Source of the DNA: Rugalucina vietnamica
Lineage: Eukaryota; Mollusca; Bivalvia; Lucinida; Lucinidae
Assembly (NCBI GenBank): GCA_964017185.1
Contig: OZ024870.1
Location: forward strand, 55,306,312-55,370,311
Length of the DNA stretch: 64,000 bases
Direction: 5' to 3'
Both the position numbers and the translations under genes were made by a program. This document shows positions 1-11,390 of this stretch, one piece after another; positions within the stretch are counted from its first letter, which is position 1, and each line of letters begins with the position of its first letter. Under the pieces are notes generated by a model that worked only from the letters and a program-made list of their open reading frames with translations, had not been told where the DNA came from and searched no databases.

Positions 1-760
1 CCTGTATGGACCCCAGGGGCACCGTTGGCAGCATTTATAAAGGAGAGTATTATACATTGGTCCACACAACATATGAAAGCTCTGGACCATATGATTTCGG
101 AGAAGAAGATTTTTTTGTTTCTCCCATGACGCCCCTCTGAGCCTTATGATTTCGGAGAAGAAGATTTTCTTTATGTTTTTCCCATGACACCCCCAGGGCG
201 GGGCCAGTATGGACCCCAGGGGCACGGTAAGCAGGATTTATATAAAGAGTACCATTATACATTGCTACACACAAAATATGAAAGCTTTGGGCCTTGTGGT
301 TTCGGAGAAGAAGATTTTTTTATGTTTTTCCCATTGTAAGCATCTAATTGTACATGTAAGTGTATGGGAGCTAATGACCCCCGGGGCAGGGCCATTTTTG
401 ACCCCAGGGGCATGATTGGCAGGATTTATATAGAAGACCACTAAACATTGCTACATGTATACAAAATATGAAAGCTTTGGGCCTTGTGGTTTTGGAGAAG
501 AAGATTTTTTTATGTTTTTCCCATGACGCCCCTGGGGCAGGGCCCATATGGACCCCAGGGGCACGGTTGGCAGGATTTATGAAGAGGACCACTATACATT
601 GCTACACACAAAATATGAAAGCTATGGGCCTTGTGGTTTCGGAGAAGAAGATTTTTTATATGTTTTTCCCATTGTAAGTCTATGGGAGCTATCTGTTGCC
701 ATGGAAACCAGAGTTCTGATCCGACCTGGCCCAAAAACTATTACAACCTTTACCCGTCCT
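1..760. repeat. Degenerate tandem repeat, about 4 units
   Basis: At least four diverged units follow each other. The shared block gaccccaggggca occurs near 9, 212, 400 and 550, so spacing is about 203, 188 and 150 bp. Each unit also carries a TATGAAAGCT...GGAGAAGAAGATTTTTT stretch. Short open frames here are by-products of the repeat. The same vocabulary (ttggagaagaag, tcatgtgacc) recurs at 27060-28365 and, inverted, at 55355-56165, so this is probably the body of one dispersed element ending at the hairpin near 879-910. Confidence 0.75.
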
Positions 761-877
761 CAATGATGCTTTAGATAAAATTTGGTCACGATTGGCCTTG
801 TTGTCTTAGAGATATTCGCGTTTGAAAATGTGGATGCACGCACGCACGGACGCCGGCTCGACTACTATACTATAAGG

Positions 878-910
878 TCACCTTGTGAGCCTTCGGCTCA
901 GGTGAGCTAA
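878..910 (+). repeat. TTCG-loop hairpin at the end of a dispersed element
   Basis: GAGCC-TTCG-GGCTC-like hairpin inside a wider inverted pair (tcaccttgtgagcc / ggctcaggtgagct). Related ends occur at 28325-28368 (plus), 55355-55390 (minus) and, shorter, near 35922-35942 and 37115-37160. The recurrence after the same kind of upstream sequence suggests the 3' terminus of one repeat family. Confidence 0.65.
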
Positions 911-1240
911 AAAGCAGCATGACCTGTATGTCAATAACTTGGTAGGGGATGTTAAGGCTAATCCCAAGGATTTTTATAGGTATATCAAGTCAGAGGAAAG
1001 ATACCCAAGGCATTCCCCCTTTGTATTCACCAAAACGGTACACTACCAAGTCCCACTTCTGGATATGTCGGCTCCATTCATGGATGAAATTGTTAGTAAC
1101 AAAACTCCTTAAAGGTCTGAACCCTTCTAAAGCCTTAGAACCTGATGAGCTCCATCCTAGAGTCCTAAAAGAATTGGCAAAAGAATTAGGACTGGTATTT
1201 GCACATCTCTTCCAGTTATCAATCAAGGCCAAAATTAAAA

Positions 1241-1570
1241 TTATATTTGTTTCCCCTTACCCAACCGACCCTAAAAAAATGCCCCTACCCAAAAAATTTT
1301 ATTGCAATTTTTCATACAAAATTATTTTTTCTATTATTGTTTATTACAGAGAGGCAAAAATTTCATGTTTTAGAAGGATACATTGTCTGATAATGCTTTC
1401 AATGATAGCCTTCTAGGTAAGTATTATTTCTGCAATGAACTGAATGAAGTTTTAGCTATATTTGAACAACTTTCAATCTATATAAAACCTGAGAAAATAA
1501 AAATAAAATATTCCGACCGACCGACCCACACCCGAGAAACAGGGTCGGGTAAGGTGAAACAAAAATATTT
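1241..1570. mobile_element. TIR element (MITE-like) inside the LINE relic
   Basis: The left end (atatttgtttccccttaccc) and the inverted right end (atatttttgtttcaccttac) match over about 27 bp and are followed by accgaccc-type sequence on both sides. The flanking RT reading resumes directly after it, which fixes the approximate borders. There is no coding potential. The target duplication is not clear. Confidence 0.6.
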
Positions 1571-1847
1571 CTAAGGTTAGCCCAATACGTGGTCACTTGC
1601 TAATATTTGTCCACTTTTCAAGAAAGGTGACAGGTCCCTTGCTTGTAAAATTTACCGCCCAGTTTCTTTGACTTGTATTCCATGCAAACTTCTAGAACAT
1701 ATTGTCTGCTCAAATATCATGGATCATCTTGACCAATATAATCTTTTGTTGGACAAACAGCATGCATTCAGGAAATGGCATAGTTGTGAAACTCAGCTGA
1801 TTACAGTAATAAATGATTGTGCAAAAATATTCAATACTGGACAATAA

Positions 1848-2648
1848 GAGCTGTCGCAGGACAGCGTAGCTCGCCTGACTTGTGCTTTGCCACTAAATTT
1901 ATCAAAATCTATGACCCATGACATTGACCTCAAGGTCGCTCAGGTGGGTAGTAAAAGCATAAAATTTCAGACCAATATCTACAAACATGCAAAGTATCAA
2001 CTTGATCCATCAACATGTTCAAGAGATATAGACTTCTAACAACGAAAAACTTCAACAAAAAATTTCTAAATCTGTGACCTTGACCTCACGGTCACCCAGG
2101 GTGGGTCATGATGGTACTCCATAAAACTTCGGACCAATATCTTCAAACATGCGAAGTACATGTATCAACTTGATCCATCAACATGTTCAAGAGATATAGA
2201 CTTCTTAACTCTTTAATGAAAAACTTTAACATAAAATTTCTAAGTCCGTGACCTTGACCTCTGACAAGGTCACCCAGGGTGGACCACGATGGTACTGCTG
2301 CTACTGCATAAAACTTCAGACCAATATCTACCAACATGCAAAGTATCAACTTGATCCATCAACATGTTCAAGAGATATAGACTTCTAAAAACTTCAACAT
2401 AAAATTTCTAAGTCTGTGACCTTGACCTCAAGGTCACCCAGGATGGGTCATGACATGATGGTACTGCATAAAACTTCAGACCAATATCTACCAATAAGCA
2501 AAGAGTATCAACTTGATACGTAGATCTACATGTTCAAGAGATATAGACTTCTAAAAACTTTAACCGAAAGTTTGACGCGGACACACACGTAAACGCGGAC
2601 GACTGAGTGACAACAATAGCTCTGTGCACTTCGTGCAGGCAAGCTAAA
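1848..2648. mobile_element. Repeat element inserted in the LINE relic, with 4 internal tandem units
   Basis: It splits the RT frame. The ends are hairpin-prone (gctgtcgcaggacagc on the left, gtgcacttcgtgca on the right) with loosely inverted TAGCTCGCCTG / CAGGCAAGCTA. Inside are four tandem units, anchored by accaatatct at 1971, 2133, 2319 and 2479. Each carries atgttcaagagatatagactt and a gtgaccttgacct block. Confidence 0.7.
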
Positions 2649-3120
2649 AACGGTCAGGTTGACACTTTCATTTTGGACTGAAAAAGCTTTTGACACCCCT
2701 CCACACGAATGAATAAATGCTTTTTTGTGCTTCAGACATCAAAGGGTAGTAGATTGTAGTAGTTAATGGTGTTAAATCTGACTGGGCACCTGTTCTGTCT
2801 GGTGTCCCACAGGGCACCATTCTCGGTCCATTGTTGTTCTTGAACATAAATGACATACCCGTTGGCATTGACTCTCAAATCAGGCTTTTTGCTGATGACT
2901 GAGTTTGTTATCGTGAAACAGGTGAGTCAGTGGCTGTCAAGTTCTAAATTTCTAAAGAAACCTTCAACATATTATATGTGAAGTGCACAGGTACGCACAT
3001 GCACAGAAATGAGCACAACCGAGGTGACACTGCACTTAATTAAGTACAACTAAAAAGAAAGTGACAACACCAGGGCAGTTTTTTTTATCAGAACAAAGCA
3101 ATAACCATGTTTGTGGGTCA

Positions 3121-3703
3121 TACGACTACTGTCTGCACACCATCTTTCAGAAACTGCATTTTTCAAAATCTCACTTTTCTGTAACACCACAAGAAAAATA
3201 TGACCATGTCATTGTTTTGCAACCCAAAAGTCCTAAAAAGTGCTGCAAAAATTTTGAAAATCGGTTCACGAATAAAATAATTATGCCCAAAAATTATTTT
3301 GAATAGGCCTTTTGCATGCGCAAGGGAGGTAATCCAAACACCTTAAAAATGAAAATCAAGCAAATCTGTGGAACAATTTTAAGAGTTTGGCACTCAGCTA
3401 TCCATACAATAAGATTTTGTATTGGTTTGGTGCATTTTTAATGAAAAATAACCAATTTAGATTTTTTTCCGGGAAAATAGTTACTTCCCTTGCTGACATT
3501 TTTACAATGGAAAAAGCCCTTTCAAAACTATTTTGCGGCATAGAATTTTTATTTTTTAACCGATTTTCAAAATTTTTGTGGCACTTTTTAAGACTTTTGG
3601 AATGCAAAATGGTGATGTGGTAATATTTTTCTTGAGGTCTTTCAGAAAAGTGAGATTTTGAAAAATGCAGTTTCTGGAAGATGCTGTGCAGACAGTAATC
3701 TGC
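3121..3703. repeat. Foldback repeat, arms about 190 bp
   Basis: The left arm 3121-3316 and right arm about 3520-3702 are imperfect reverse complements. Examples are ctgtctgcac / gtgcagacag, and aaactgcatttttcaaaatc with its inverse. The open frames at 3061-3306 (plus) and 3398-3742 (minus) are the two arms read outward and give similar peptides; they are not genes. No autonomous partner is visible. Confidence 0.7.
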
Positions 3704-4573
3704 AAAAAACACTAATCTGTCAAGAAATACATAGACCTGCAAAGACTACAGCAAGACTGACAGGGTTGTTGTACAGATTCACCATACGTTAACTTAATTT
3801 CATGATATATTCTATCCTGTACATAGTTTTTCCAAAAGCTAATACTTGTTATTCAAGAGCGATAAATCTGGCGTCTTTTGACCTCGAGACCCTGTTTTGT
3901 TACAAGCAGATCAAGAATTTTAACTTACAGCTGTTAAATTTTACGTCCATCCTTCCTTTTATTGAATAATTAAACTAACAATCACTAAATAGAAATACAC
4001 AAGCTGACAAACAAAACTGTTGCTCGCCAATCAAGTTTTGTCATGTCAACAATCGCTGCGCATCACGTCTCGCCTTACAAAGTTACATTCCTCATGCATA
4101 ATTTGCTGAGAAAGCTATATTAGTGTATATAATATCAACTGTTCGTCATCAACAACAACTATATCAATTAAACTATTGCCCATTATGTGTTCAAAACAAT
4201 CTGAATTAATAGAAAAAGTGTACAAATCTAGTTAAAATTTAGGGGTCACAAAAATCAACACTGCACGCTCCGGTCGGCTAAAATATGTAGTGACGTCACA
4301 CACTCTATATATTAAAACCGATAGGATATATGATATGAGATCCGAAAGCAAAGCAAAAATCCGAAAAGCAAGATGAAAAAAAATAAACACCGCATAACTG
4401 TGATTATCATATTCCCTTTGTAAAATCTATATATGATGTTAATTGTATTTACACATGCACTTTCATGACCTCCTACGATATTCGGCCATTTATGACTGCC
4501 CTTCCGTTTGATTGCACTCTCGGGGGAGGGAGTGGGATGGAGGGCGCGTGGGGGGGGGTAACTACCTATATAA
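3704..4573. other. Intergenic, no gene seen
   Basis: AT-rich unique-looking sequence without convincing exons, motifs or repeats apart from a short G-run at 4522-4558. Confidence 0.5.
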
Positions 4574-4934
4574 AGGATCAGTCAGACCAGAGAACGGGTT
4601 CCAACGGATGCCGAACGGATGCCGAACGGACAGAAAATATGCAAAAAATACTTGTCCGTTGATATCCGTTCCCAAAAGTCGTCTCGAGGGCGGTGAAGAC
4701 CATCGCGGAAGATTTCAGGAACGTGTAAACCGGACGAGAACCGCATTTGTAACGGACAAGGAACGGTTAACCAACGGACAGAACGGACAAGGAACGTTTA
4801 ACTAACGGATATTACCGGATGAGGAACGGATGTATACCGGACAGAACGAACATGAACCGCACGAGAAACGGGCAAAACGGTCGTCTAACGGTTAACGAAC
4901 GTGTTTAAACGGTCACGTGACGGATGAAACGGGT

Positions 4935-5065
4935 ATAAATACTCAGGCAAGAAAAATTGTGCTCAGAACGTCACGATGCCGCCATTGCACTAATATTTTA
5001 TTCAACTAATATTCTATATTCCTGAATGTCCTAACACACAAAGTGATAGAAATAAAATGAGTGTA
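4935..5065 (+). promoter_or_regulatory. Possible TATA box, ATG and splice donor inside the AACGG element
   Basis: A tataaata box at about 4936 is followed about 40 bp later by an ATG (4977) and, further on, ATGAGTGTAGGATTGG before gtaagt (about 5057-5078). The arrangement resembles a promoter with a short first exon, but each part is short enough to arise by chance. Confidence 0.25.
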
Positions 5066-6047
5066 GGATTGGGTAAGTCGCATCTTTTAAGATTGAGGTA
5101 ATTGGTTCGATCACATGAAACAGAGCTTATATTCGTTACTTGAACGTTCTCTGTCCGTTGTTATCCGTTTAGCAAACGGTCCCCGTCCGTTCCAGACCGT
5201 TTTAACCGTTACATGAGGGTCTGGATGGGGGGTCCTGGTATTCACTAATCATTAAAAATTTAGCCATTTATTCACTGTCATTAAAAATTTGGCTTATTCA
5301 TTAAAATTGGCTCGATTATTCATTAAAATATGATGATTACTAGTCACGGAATCTTCACCCAACTTATATCCATAAGCATAAAGGTGTTCCCCACCTAAGT
5401 GTTCCCATATTTCAAGCCACAAGGGCTAGTTCCATGATCTCAAACTACAGACTGCTGAGAGCAACCTTGATTTTTACATCTTGAGAGAAGCGTATATACT
5501 CTGCTAGACCAAAAAGTTTCATAGAGACTTTCGGAAATACTGATTTTTTTAGCAAATCCCCTTTTAAATCGGTTGGGCGTATAATCCCCTCCATCTTAAA
5601 AACTGAATACGCTCTAAGTTATGAATATCAAAGGTTATTTAAGATAAAATTGTTACTTCAGGGGTAAATCTTGAGCTCCATCGTCGGGAGACTAAAAAAT
5701 ACACCAATCAAAGACGAGGACTCAAAAGATTTAGTGAGCTACCCGACGATGGAGATCATTTGGTTGTTTATATTTAGTGAAGTAGTTAGTATTGGAGTAA
5801 GTATGTGATGTATGGATTTGTGATGTACAGATTTGTGCTCATGCTTTATTGTACAACACCTTTTTGATGTCTTAAATATCGAGCGAGCGAAGCGAGCGAG
5901 GAAAAAAATATGTAGAGCCATATAAATTGCCAGATAGCTTTGCATTAACGTTTGTATCTGATTTCAAAATACACTTTAATTATGTTCTGTCATATTAAAA
6001 GCAAGATGATGCCCATCCAAAGAAAAGATTATCATTATAGAAACTTA

Positions 6048-6152
6048 CATGATGTCCTTGGATCTAATTGTATGCCTGATTGAACAGTAACTTTTCGAAT
6101 TGTTTTCTGCAGTAGCCAGCCAACAAAGCAAGCTATGAAAACTATAATTGTG
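6048..6152 (-). CDS. Possible captured exon with a hydrophobic segment
   Basis: On the minus strand a pyrimidine-rich tract ending in ttatag (about 6153) precedes an open stretch reading FIACFVGWLLQKTIRK and then GIQLDPRTS, ending at a good gtaagttt donor (about 6047). The first part is hydrophobic and the second basic, as at the cytoplasmic edge of a membrane helix. A second minus-strand stretch (6575-6675) also starts after tatttcag. They could be exons captured by the transposon or chance. I recognise no family. Confidence 0.25.
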
Positions 6153-6211
6153 ACACACAGAAAATGTAAGGAAAACATTCTCAACACCCTTAGTACAGAT
6201 TGCGCTGTACA

Positions 6212-6522
6212 TTTAATATCGTAAAGTACTAAGTGACTGAGCAAGGACAAAAAAGAAAATTTCCATAAGAAAATGTCAGAAAACATTACCTATACCTTAT
6301 GTTCAAAGGACAATGTGGGGTAATAGAATAAAAGAAAATACATTTACATAAGCAAACAAAACAGTGATTTAATATCGTAAAGTACTAAGTGACTGAGCAA
6401 GGACAAAAATGAAAATTTCCATACGAAAATGTCAGAAAACATTACCTATACCTTATGTTCAAACGACAATGTGGGGTAATAGAATAAAAAGAAAATACAT
6501 ATACATAAGCAAACAAAACAGT
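6212..6522. repeat. 156-bp tandem duplication
   Basis: The block starting tttaatatcgtaaagtacta at 6212 is repeated from 6368 with only a few differences. The near identity indicates a recent event within the TIR element. Confidence 0.9.
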
Positions 6523-7338
6523 GAAATACTATCTGGCTCAGTAAACATCCAGAATTTTTTCATTATTTTTCTCTGCCTGCAAATGGCACATTTATTTTGC
6601 GATTGGTCCATGAGGTGAGCCCCAACAGGCTTGGCTACAAGACATATGTCTTTCCAAATATTCAAGGATTTCTGAAATATGAACACAACATAAGAACTAA
6701 ATCGGGTCTGGGGGGCTCGTCCCCCAGACCCCAGAAAAAATGAAATTCTGGAATGTCAAGGAGGCCATCTACGAAAAAAATTCCATAGCCAAATTTTAGC
6801 ATATTCATTATTCTTTAAAATGTTATTATTCACTATTCATTAAATTATTCTGCTATTCATTAAAAATTAACATTTATTCATTATTCTTTAGGACCTCATT
6901 ATTCACTAATCATTATTTCTTTTGCTCATTATTCACTCTCATTAAAAATTTTAGGCCATTATTCACTAATCATTATACCCCATCCAGACCCTCTTACATG
7001 TCCGTTAGTCGTCCGTTGGCCACCACTTTCGACCTGACGTGAACGGGTATCTACCGGATGACTACCGAATGTAGAACGGATATGTACCGGGCAAACCGGA
7101 TACCAACGCACAGCTAACGGACAACCAACGGACGCCCAACGGATTCATTTATCCGGTCTAACCCGTTGGAACCCGTTCCAAGTTTTGAACATGCACAAAA
7201 CTTGTCAACGGACACCAACGGGTAAAACGGACATCAACGGACACGGAACGGGTTCACCGGATAAGGAACGGATGCCAACGGACACCAACGGACACCAACG
7301 GACTTAACCCGTTTGACGTCCGTTCGCCTGGTGTGACT

Positions 7339-8132
7339 GATACTTAAGGCATAGTAGGGATGTGCCGCCCGAATAGCCCCATTTCAGCCACGCCAGTATA
7401 TGAATAGGCTTCAATTTTCAAGTAAACGTATACGAATGGCGCCCTAGATTTCCTTCTGGCAACCCTGTATGTTAGGGCCTGTATATTGGTATTTGCAATC
7501 TAAGATCATCTAAGCTCTAATACAAGATATGCTTAAAGTATACCCATGATCCTGCATCTGTTGCCAATTCATTATTTAAAGCATATCTGTAACCACTGGT
7601 GAAATTGTTGGGCACCTTTATTATTATGTTTGTTTGTTGCTGCTGTTGTTGTTCCGTTGTTTTTCACCAGATTGCACTAGCATGACTCCAGAATCCAATG
7701 ATCATTGATGCCACTTTAGCTTCTTTAGAATCTACATGTTAGAGATGCATGCATAATTTACCTCTTACTTTTTCCAGTGCTTTCTGATTGATTACGGACT
7801 TTGATCATATTTTACAACAATATGATTTTCAAAGATTTCATTCACCTTTTTTGATTTTTAAGTGAAATGTTCATTTTCAGACGTGAATATGGTGGTAATA
7901 GATTATCAGAATCCATAGTCAGTATGGCGACACGTGCCGGTAATTCAATTAAATCAATAATCTAATTAAAGCGCTCGTCGAGTAATGGTCGATAACATGT
8001 TTAATAAGCACGCGGCAGCGTCAATAATAGGATTAAATCCGACCTAAAAATCCGCGATGGCTGTCGCGTATAAACAGAAAGATGTTAAATGTTTAGTGCT
8101 GGATATTTATCAGATAAACTATTTTATATAAT
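7339..8132. other. Intergenic, no gene seen
   Basis: No supported exon, RNA gene or repeat in about 790 bp. Confidence 0.5.
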
Positions 8133-8282
8133 AAAACAATTGTTGACTATTGAGTCATTGAATATAATGTGATATCCAACAGAGACTACCAATATTGATC
8201 TCGGCTTCGCCTCGGTCAATATTGGTAGTCTCTGTTGGATATAACATCATATTCAATGACTCAGTAGTCAATAATTGTATAG
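8133..8282. repeat. Foldback element, arms about 66 bp
   Basis: The arm 8133-8198 and its inverse 8216-8282 pair with a few mismatches (for example agagactaccaatattga / tcaatattggtagtctct). They enclose a short tcggcttcgcctcgg spacer. No gene lies within. Confidence 0.85.
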
Positions 8283-9059
8283 TTTTTTGTACATTTATTT
8301 GACAGGCCCTATTATAATAAGCAAACATTGACAGTAAACGAACAATAAATGCACGAGAAATCCTCTGAGCAAAACTGCTCTCATCCGGTCGCCTTTTGTC
8401 GTTCCTGAATCTTTTTTAGTAAAACCTGGCCGACATTTTTTTTCTCTATTTATGTATACATATACACGTAAACAAGAAAAACTATAACATGTGTTACATG
8501 TTATATACGGCGTTGTTTTTGACTGAATGGTAATAGTGAGGAATCGGTGTTGAATGGTAATAAAAAATGAGTTCCATTGAACCGATAAATTTTCTGGGTA
8601 TATTTGATAAATGTATTGCAATATAATTGTTAGAAGGTTGTTTGTTTGAGTGAACAGATTTTGTAATGGTGGATCGTTGCCTCTTTTTTTTTATTTGTAT
8701 TAACTTTGGATGCCCGTAATGGTTAACCAGTAATCTGATGGTAAGTGAATATGTGGTTTTGCAGTTATATATAAGCAGTTAACCTCTTTCTCATAATGGT
8801 AATGGGTTGGGCCAAACCGTTTTGTGGACTTTAAATGCATAACAATACAAATAATATGTTTTATATTTTATTTCAGTGTAACATGCATGAGTGATCCAAT
8901 TGCTGCAAAAACTGTACTTAAGTAATTTATGACCTCACGAGGTATTAAAAATGCATTTCATGCACACGAGCATCATGGCTTTGTAAAAATGCATGTCAAA
9001 AATGCATGCACATGAACAATCTTCTAAATATTGTAAAAGTAATGAAAAAACCTTACAAT
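8283..9059. other. Intergenic, no gene seen
   Basis: No supported gene. The minus-strand open frame at 8295-8621 has no recognisable domain. Confidence 0.5.
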
Positions 9060-9300
9060 AGCAATTGAATAACATGGATACATATATTCTGCAGAAGATG
9101 TTTAGCTGTTAAAAACTATGAACTGACAATGCGTCAGTGTTTCTGTTAAAATGTCATTGCACTGGCATGAGTAGTATACATATGAATGTAAGCATAAATG
9201 GTAAATGTTGACTCAAAGACCATATAACAGCCAATGTAGGTGTTCTTCGTGAACATGGCACTCATGGGCATAAATTATGTATTCTGCATGGAACTTAAGC
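9060..9300 (-). repeat. Partial third copy of the Helitron 3' flank
   Basis: A gcgtcagtgtttctgtt stretch is followed by gtgttcttcgtgaacatggc and actcatgggcataaat. It parallels 9905-10050 and 12980-13145, where the same order of words is found. It is the most diverged of the three copies. Confidence 0.6.
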
Positions 9301-10249
9301 ATAGTTACATGGAAAAGGTAGGGATCAAAATTTCTGGAGTGTATTTTTTGGCAATTCTATATAATTGATTAACTTTTGGTTTACATGAAGTATTAGAATT
9401 TTTATTGAACGTTTATATGCCATCAATTTAGAAAAGCTGCATACAGTTGTTCTTAGACCTACACACCGTTTAGAATGGAAGTGATAAAAAATATGCAAAA
9501 ACAGTATTAAAAATATTGCAAAATTATCAATTCATGTAAATAATGAAAAATTCCACATTTGTCTCGTTAAGGTTAATGATTTCTAAGGTAAAGCAGACGA
9601 AAGTAATTTGAAATTCCTTACCATTTTAACACTTTTGCATGAGCCATGTAACACACCATCTATTCATGGTGTGAATTTAATACCATTTTCAATTTTAGTG
9701 TAGTTTGACTTAATGTCTAGCCTTGTTGAAGGCATGTACTGTGGTTTCGATCTTCAAGTGTTATTGTGGGCAAAATGAATCCCCTTGTGTCACCTTCATG
9801 ATATACATGCTTCATTTTATCAGCAGTATAATACATGTAGTTGCTAATAATTGTAAAGTGGATGTTCGATTCCTGACTTTGTAAATGGAACAATGTTTAT
9901 AGCAAAAATGACAAAACATCAGTGTCTGTAATTTGCATCATATATGATACCAATATGGCAAGCGTTAACTAATCAATGACAAAATACTCAACAAGGTATG
10001 ACATATATAGGGTGTTCATCATGAACATGACACTCATGAGCATAAATGAAAAATTTCTATTGTACCTCATCATACCGACAATATAGACAATAAAATACAT
10101 GATGCAAAAACATAAAGGGAAAACATGCATAATCATCAATATAAGTGGTAAAACAATTGAACTTAAAATAAACATGATATTCATACTACATGTAATTTTG
10201 TTTGCTAGTACACATTTTACATAGACTTTCAAAGAATAATTGCATACTA

Positions 10250-10825
10250 TACTCCTCCGCAAAAAAAAAAATCTGATCACCCAAAGTCATAAGAATTGAA
10301 AATCGTTTTTTCGCATTCTGTATACTTTGTTATAAACTTGTTTGGTGAGATGATACCCTTTACTATCCTATTCCTAACTCAAAACTGTGATTAATTTTGT
10401 TTTTATGCCTATTACTATGCTATGTCATATGGAGATGAAGTATGCTGAAAATGTTATCCGAAGGGCTGTAGGGGCCCTTAACCGAAACCACGACCCCTGA
10501 ATACACAAAAGCGGCTAGAAGTTTTACTATTAGACACCACAGAGGTTTCTACACTATTTTTGTATCCTGAGGAAGCTAGCATGGGCTAGTCGCTAGAATG
10601 GAGTGACCCTCCTGATTCCTTGCCCTTTTGTACCGAATAACTACCATGTAACATTTACTTTTTAAACTGAGCATGCGTAATAGGCTTACACTGCATGTGA
10701 AATGGCTGTTTACACACTCAATTTTGTCCAGTGTTTTAAATTTACTAGCATTGGAACACAATTTTCATTTATTTGTTGAGTGGTTGCAACACAATTGGGT
10801 GATCGGATGTTTTTGAGGAGGAGTA
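10250..10825. mobile_element. TA-flanked TIR element (Tc1/mariner-like MITE)
   Basis: The left end TACTCCTCC, then gatcacccaa about 20 bp inward, is matched by the right end ttgggtgatc and GGAGGAGTA. TA lies outside both ends. The inverted arms are about 35 bp. It interrupts the Helitron 3' copy and is absent from the paralogous position near 13510. No transposase frame. Confidence 0.75.
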
Positions 10826-11164
10826 TATATTAAAATATTATGTTGTATGCATGTTTCCATAAGAATAAGGTACACAACAGCTACATGTATATACTGTTAG
10901 TTCGGAAATGTTCATGGTTAATTTTTTGCGAGTACTTGTAAACATGTACAAGTTGTTGATGATCAGGAAGTGAGTTTGTTGCCTTTTTAAATTCAATGTT
11001 CTAATGAAAAAAAATTATGAGCCAGAAAGACTTCACTAACATGTTTGTGAATTCAAAACATTGATATTATTCAGATTAATAAAATTTGGAAATGAAATAA
11101 AATTTTATAGTTGCTCAAAAATGTCCGAATTTACAGTACTACTAGGTACTTTTTGTACTCTAAG

Positions 11165-11390
11165 ATATAAGAGCCGCTGAATGGGAAAACCAACAATCTG
11201 CATAGGCAAAAACAAAGACGCAGATCAGCTATGCAGATACTGCACAGCTGATCAGCGCCTTTGTTTTTGCTACACAGATAGCACAATTCCTCTTTTACTT
11301 ATATCCAAAGTTTCAAGCTTCTAGCTTCATTCCGTGACTGTACAATCTGGTTTGTGTTGGACCTGGTCAGAAACCCAAATTGTTCGTTTT
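11165..11390 (-). repeat. Dispersed repeat family with aacaaaggcgc core
   Basis: On the minus strand it reads gaccaggtccaacacaaacc, then aaaacaaaggcgctgatcag, then gttggttttcccat and gcggctc. Copies of the same order lie at 46020-46148 plus 47836-47930, 59330-59540 and 62205-62415, all plus strand. No coding potential. Confidence 0.8.

Larger units (their letters stand above)
918..2935 (+). pseudogene. Non-LTR retrotransposon reverse-transcriptase relic (CR1/Jockey-like), broken in three
   Basis: Three in-order RT pieces are visible by translation. Piece 1 (918-1230) reads through NPKDFYRYIKS and then the early RT block around LNPSKALEPDELHPRVLKEL. Piece 2 (about 1576-1847) contains PLFKKGDRS, YRPVSLTCIPCKLLE and the NLLLDKQHAFRK block. 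Piece 3 (about 2645-2935) has an FDT-type block A remnant, the SGVPQGTILGPLLFLN motif and FADD, followed at once by a stop. Frameshifts and stops make it non-functional. The gaps are two inserted elements (1241-1570 and 1848-2648). Placement in the CR1/Jockey group is from remembered motif style. No endonuclease domain or 3' tail was identified. Confidence 0.85.
5214..6992. mobile_element. TIR element with 6-bp target duplication, nested in the AACGG element
   Basis: The ends are GAGGGTCTGGATGGGG (left) and CCCCATCCAGACCCTC (right), a perfect 16-bp inverted pair. TTACAT lies immediately outside both ends, a 6-bp target duplication. Just inside each end are runs of tattcact / attcattaaa words. 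The interior carries a 156-bp tandem duplication (6212-6522), a small gcgagcgaagcgagcg palindrome (5881-5900) and two minus-strand exon-like stretches. No transposase was recognised. Length is about 1.78 kb. Confidence 0.8.
4574..7338. mobile_element. TIR element filled with AACGG motifs, split by a second element
   Basis: The left end atcagtcagaccag (4576) and the inverse of the right end, atcagtcacaccag (about 7334), match, and each is followed inside by GAACGG-type sequence. The interior next to both ends (4590-4925, 5145-5213, 6993-7320) is a dense irregular array of AACGGACA, CCAACGGA and TCCGTT words. Subtracting the inserted element leaves about 1 kb. The flanks taaagg / ttaagg are similar but not an exact duplication. 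There is no transposase. The function of the array is unknown. Confidence 0.65.

Noticed and set aside
6409-6686. Real gene at the 156-bp duplication on the plus strand
   Set aside because: The frame is set by the duplication and has no domain; only the minus-strand exon-like pieces are kept, at low confidence.
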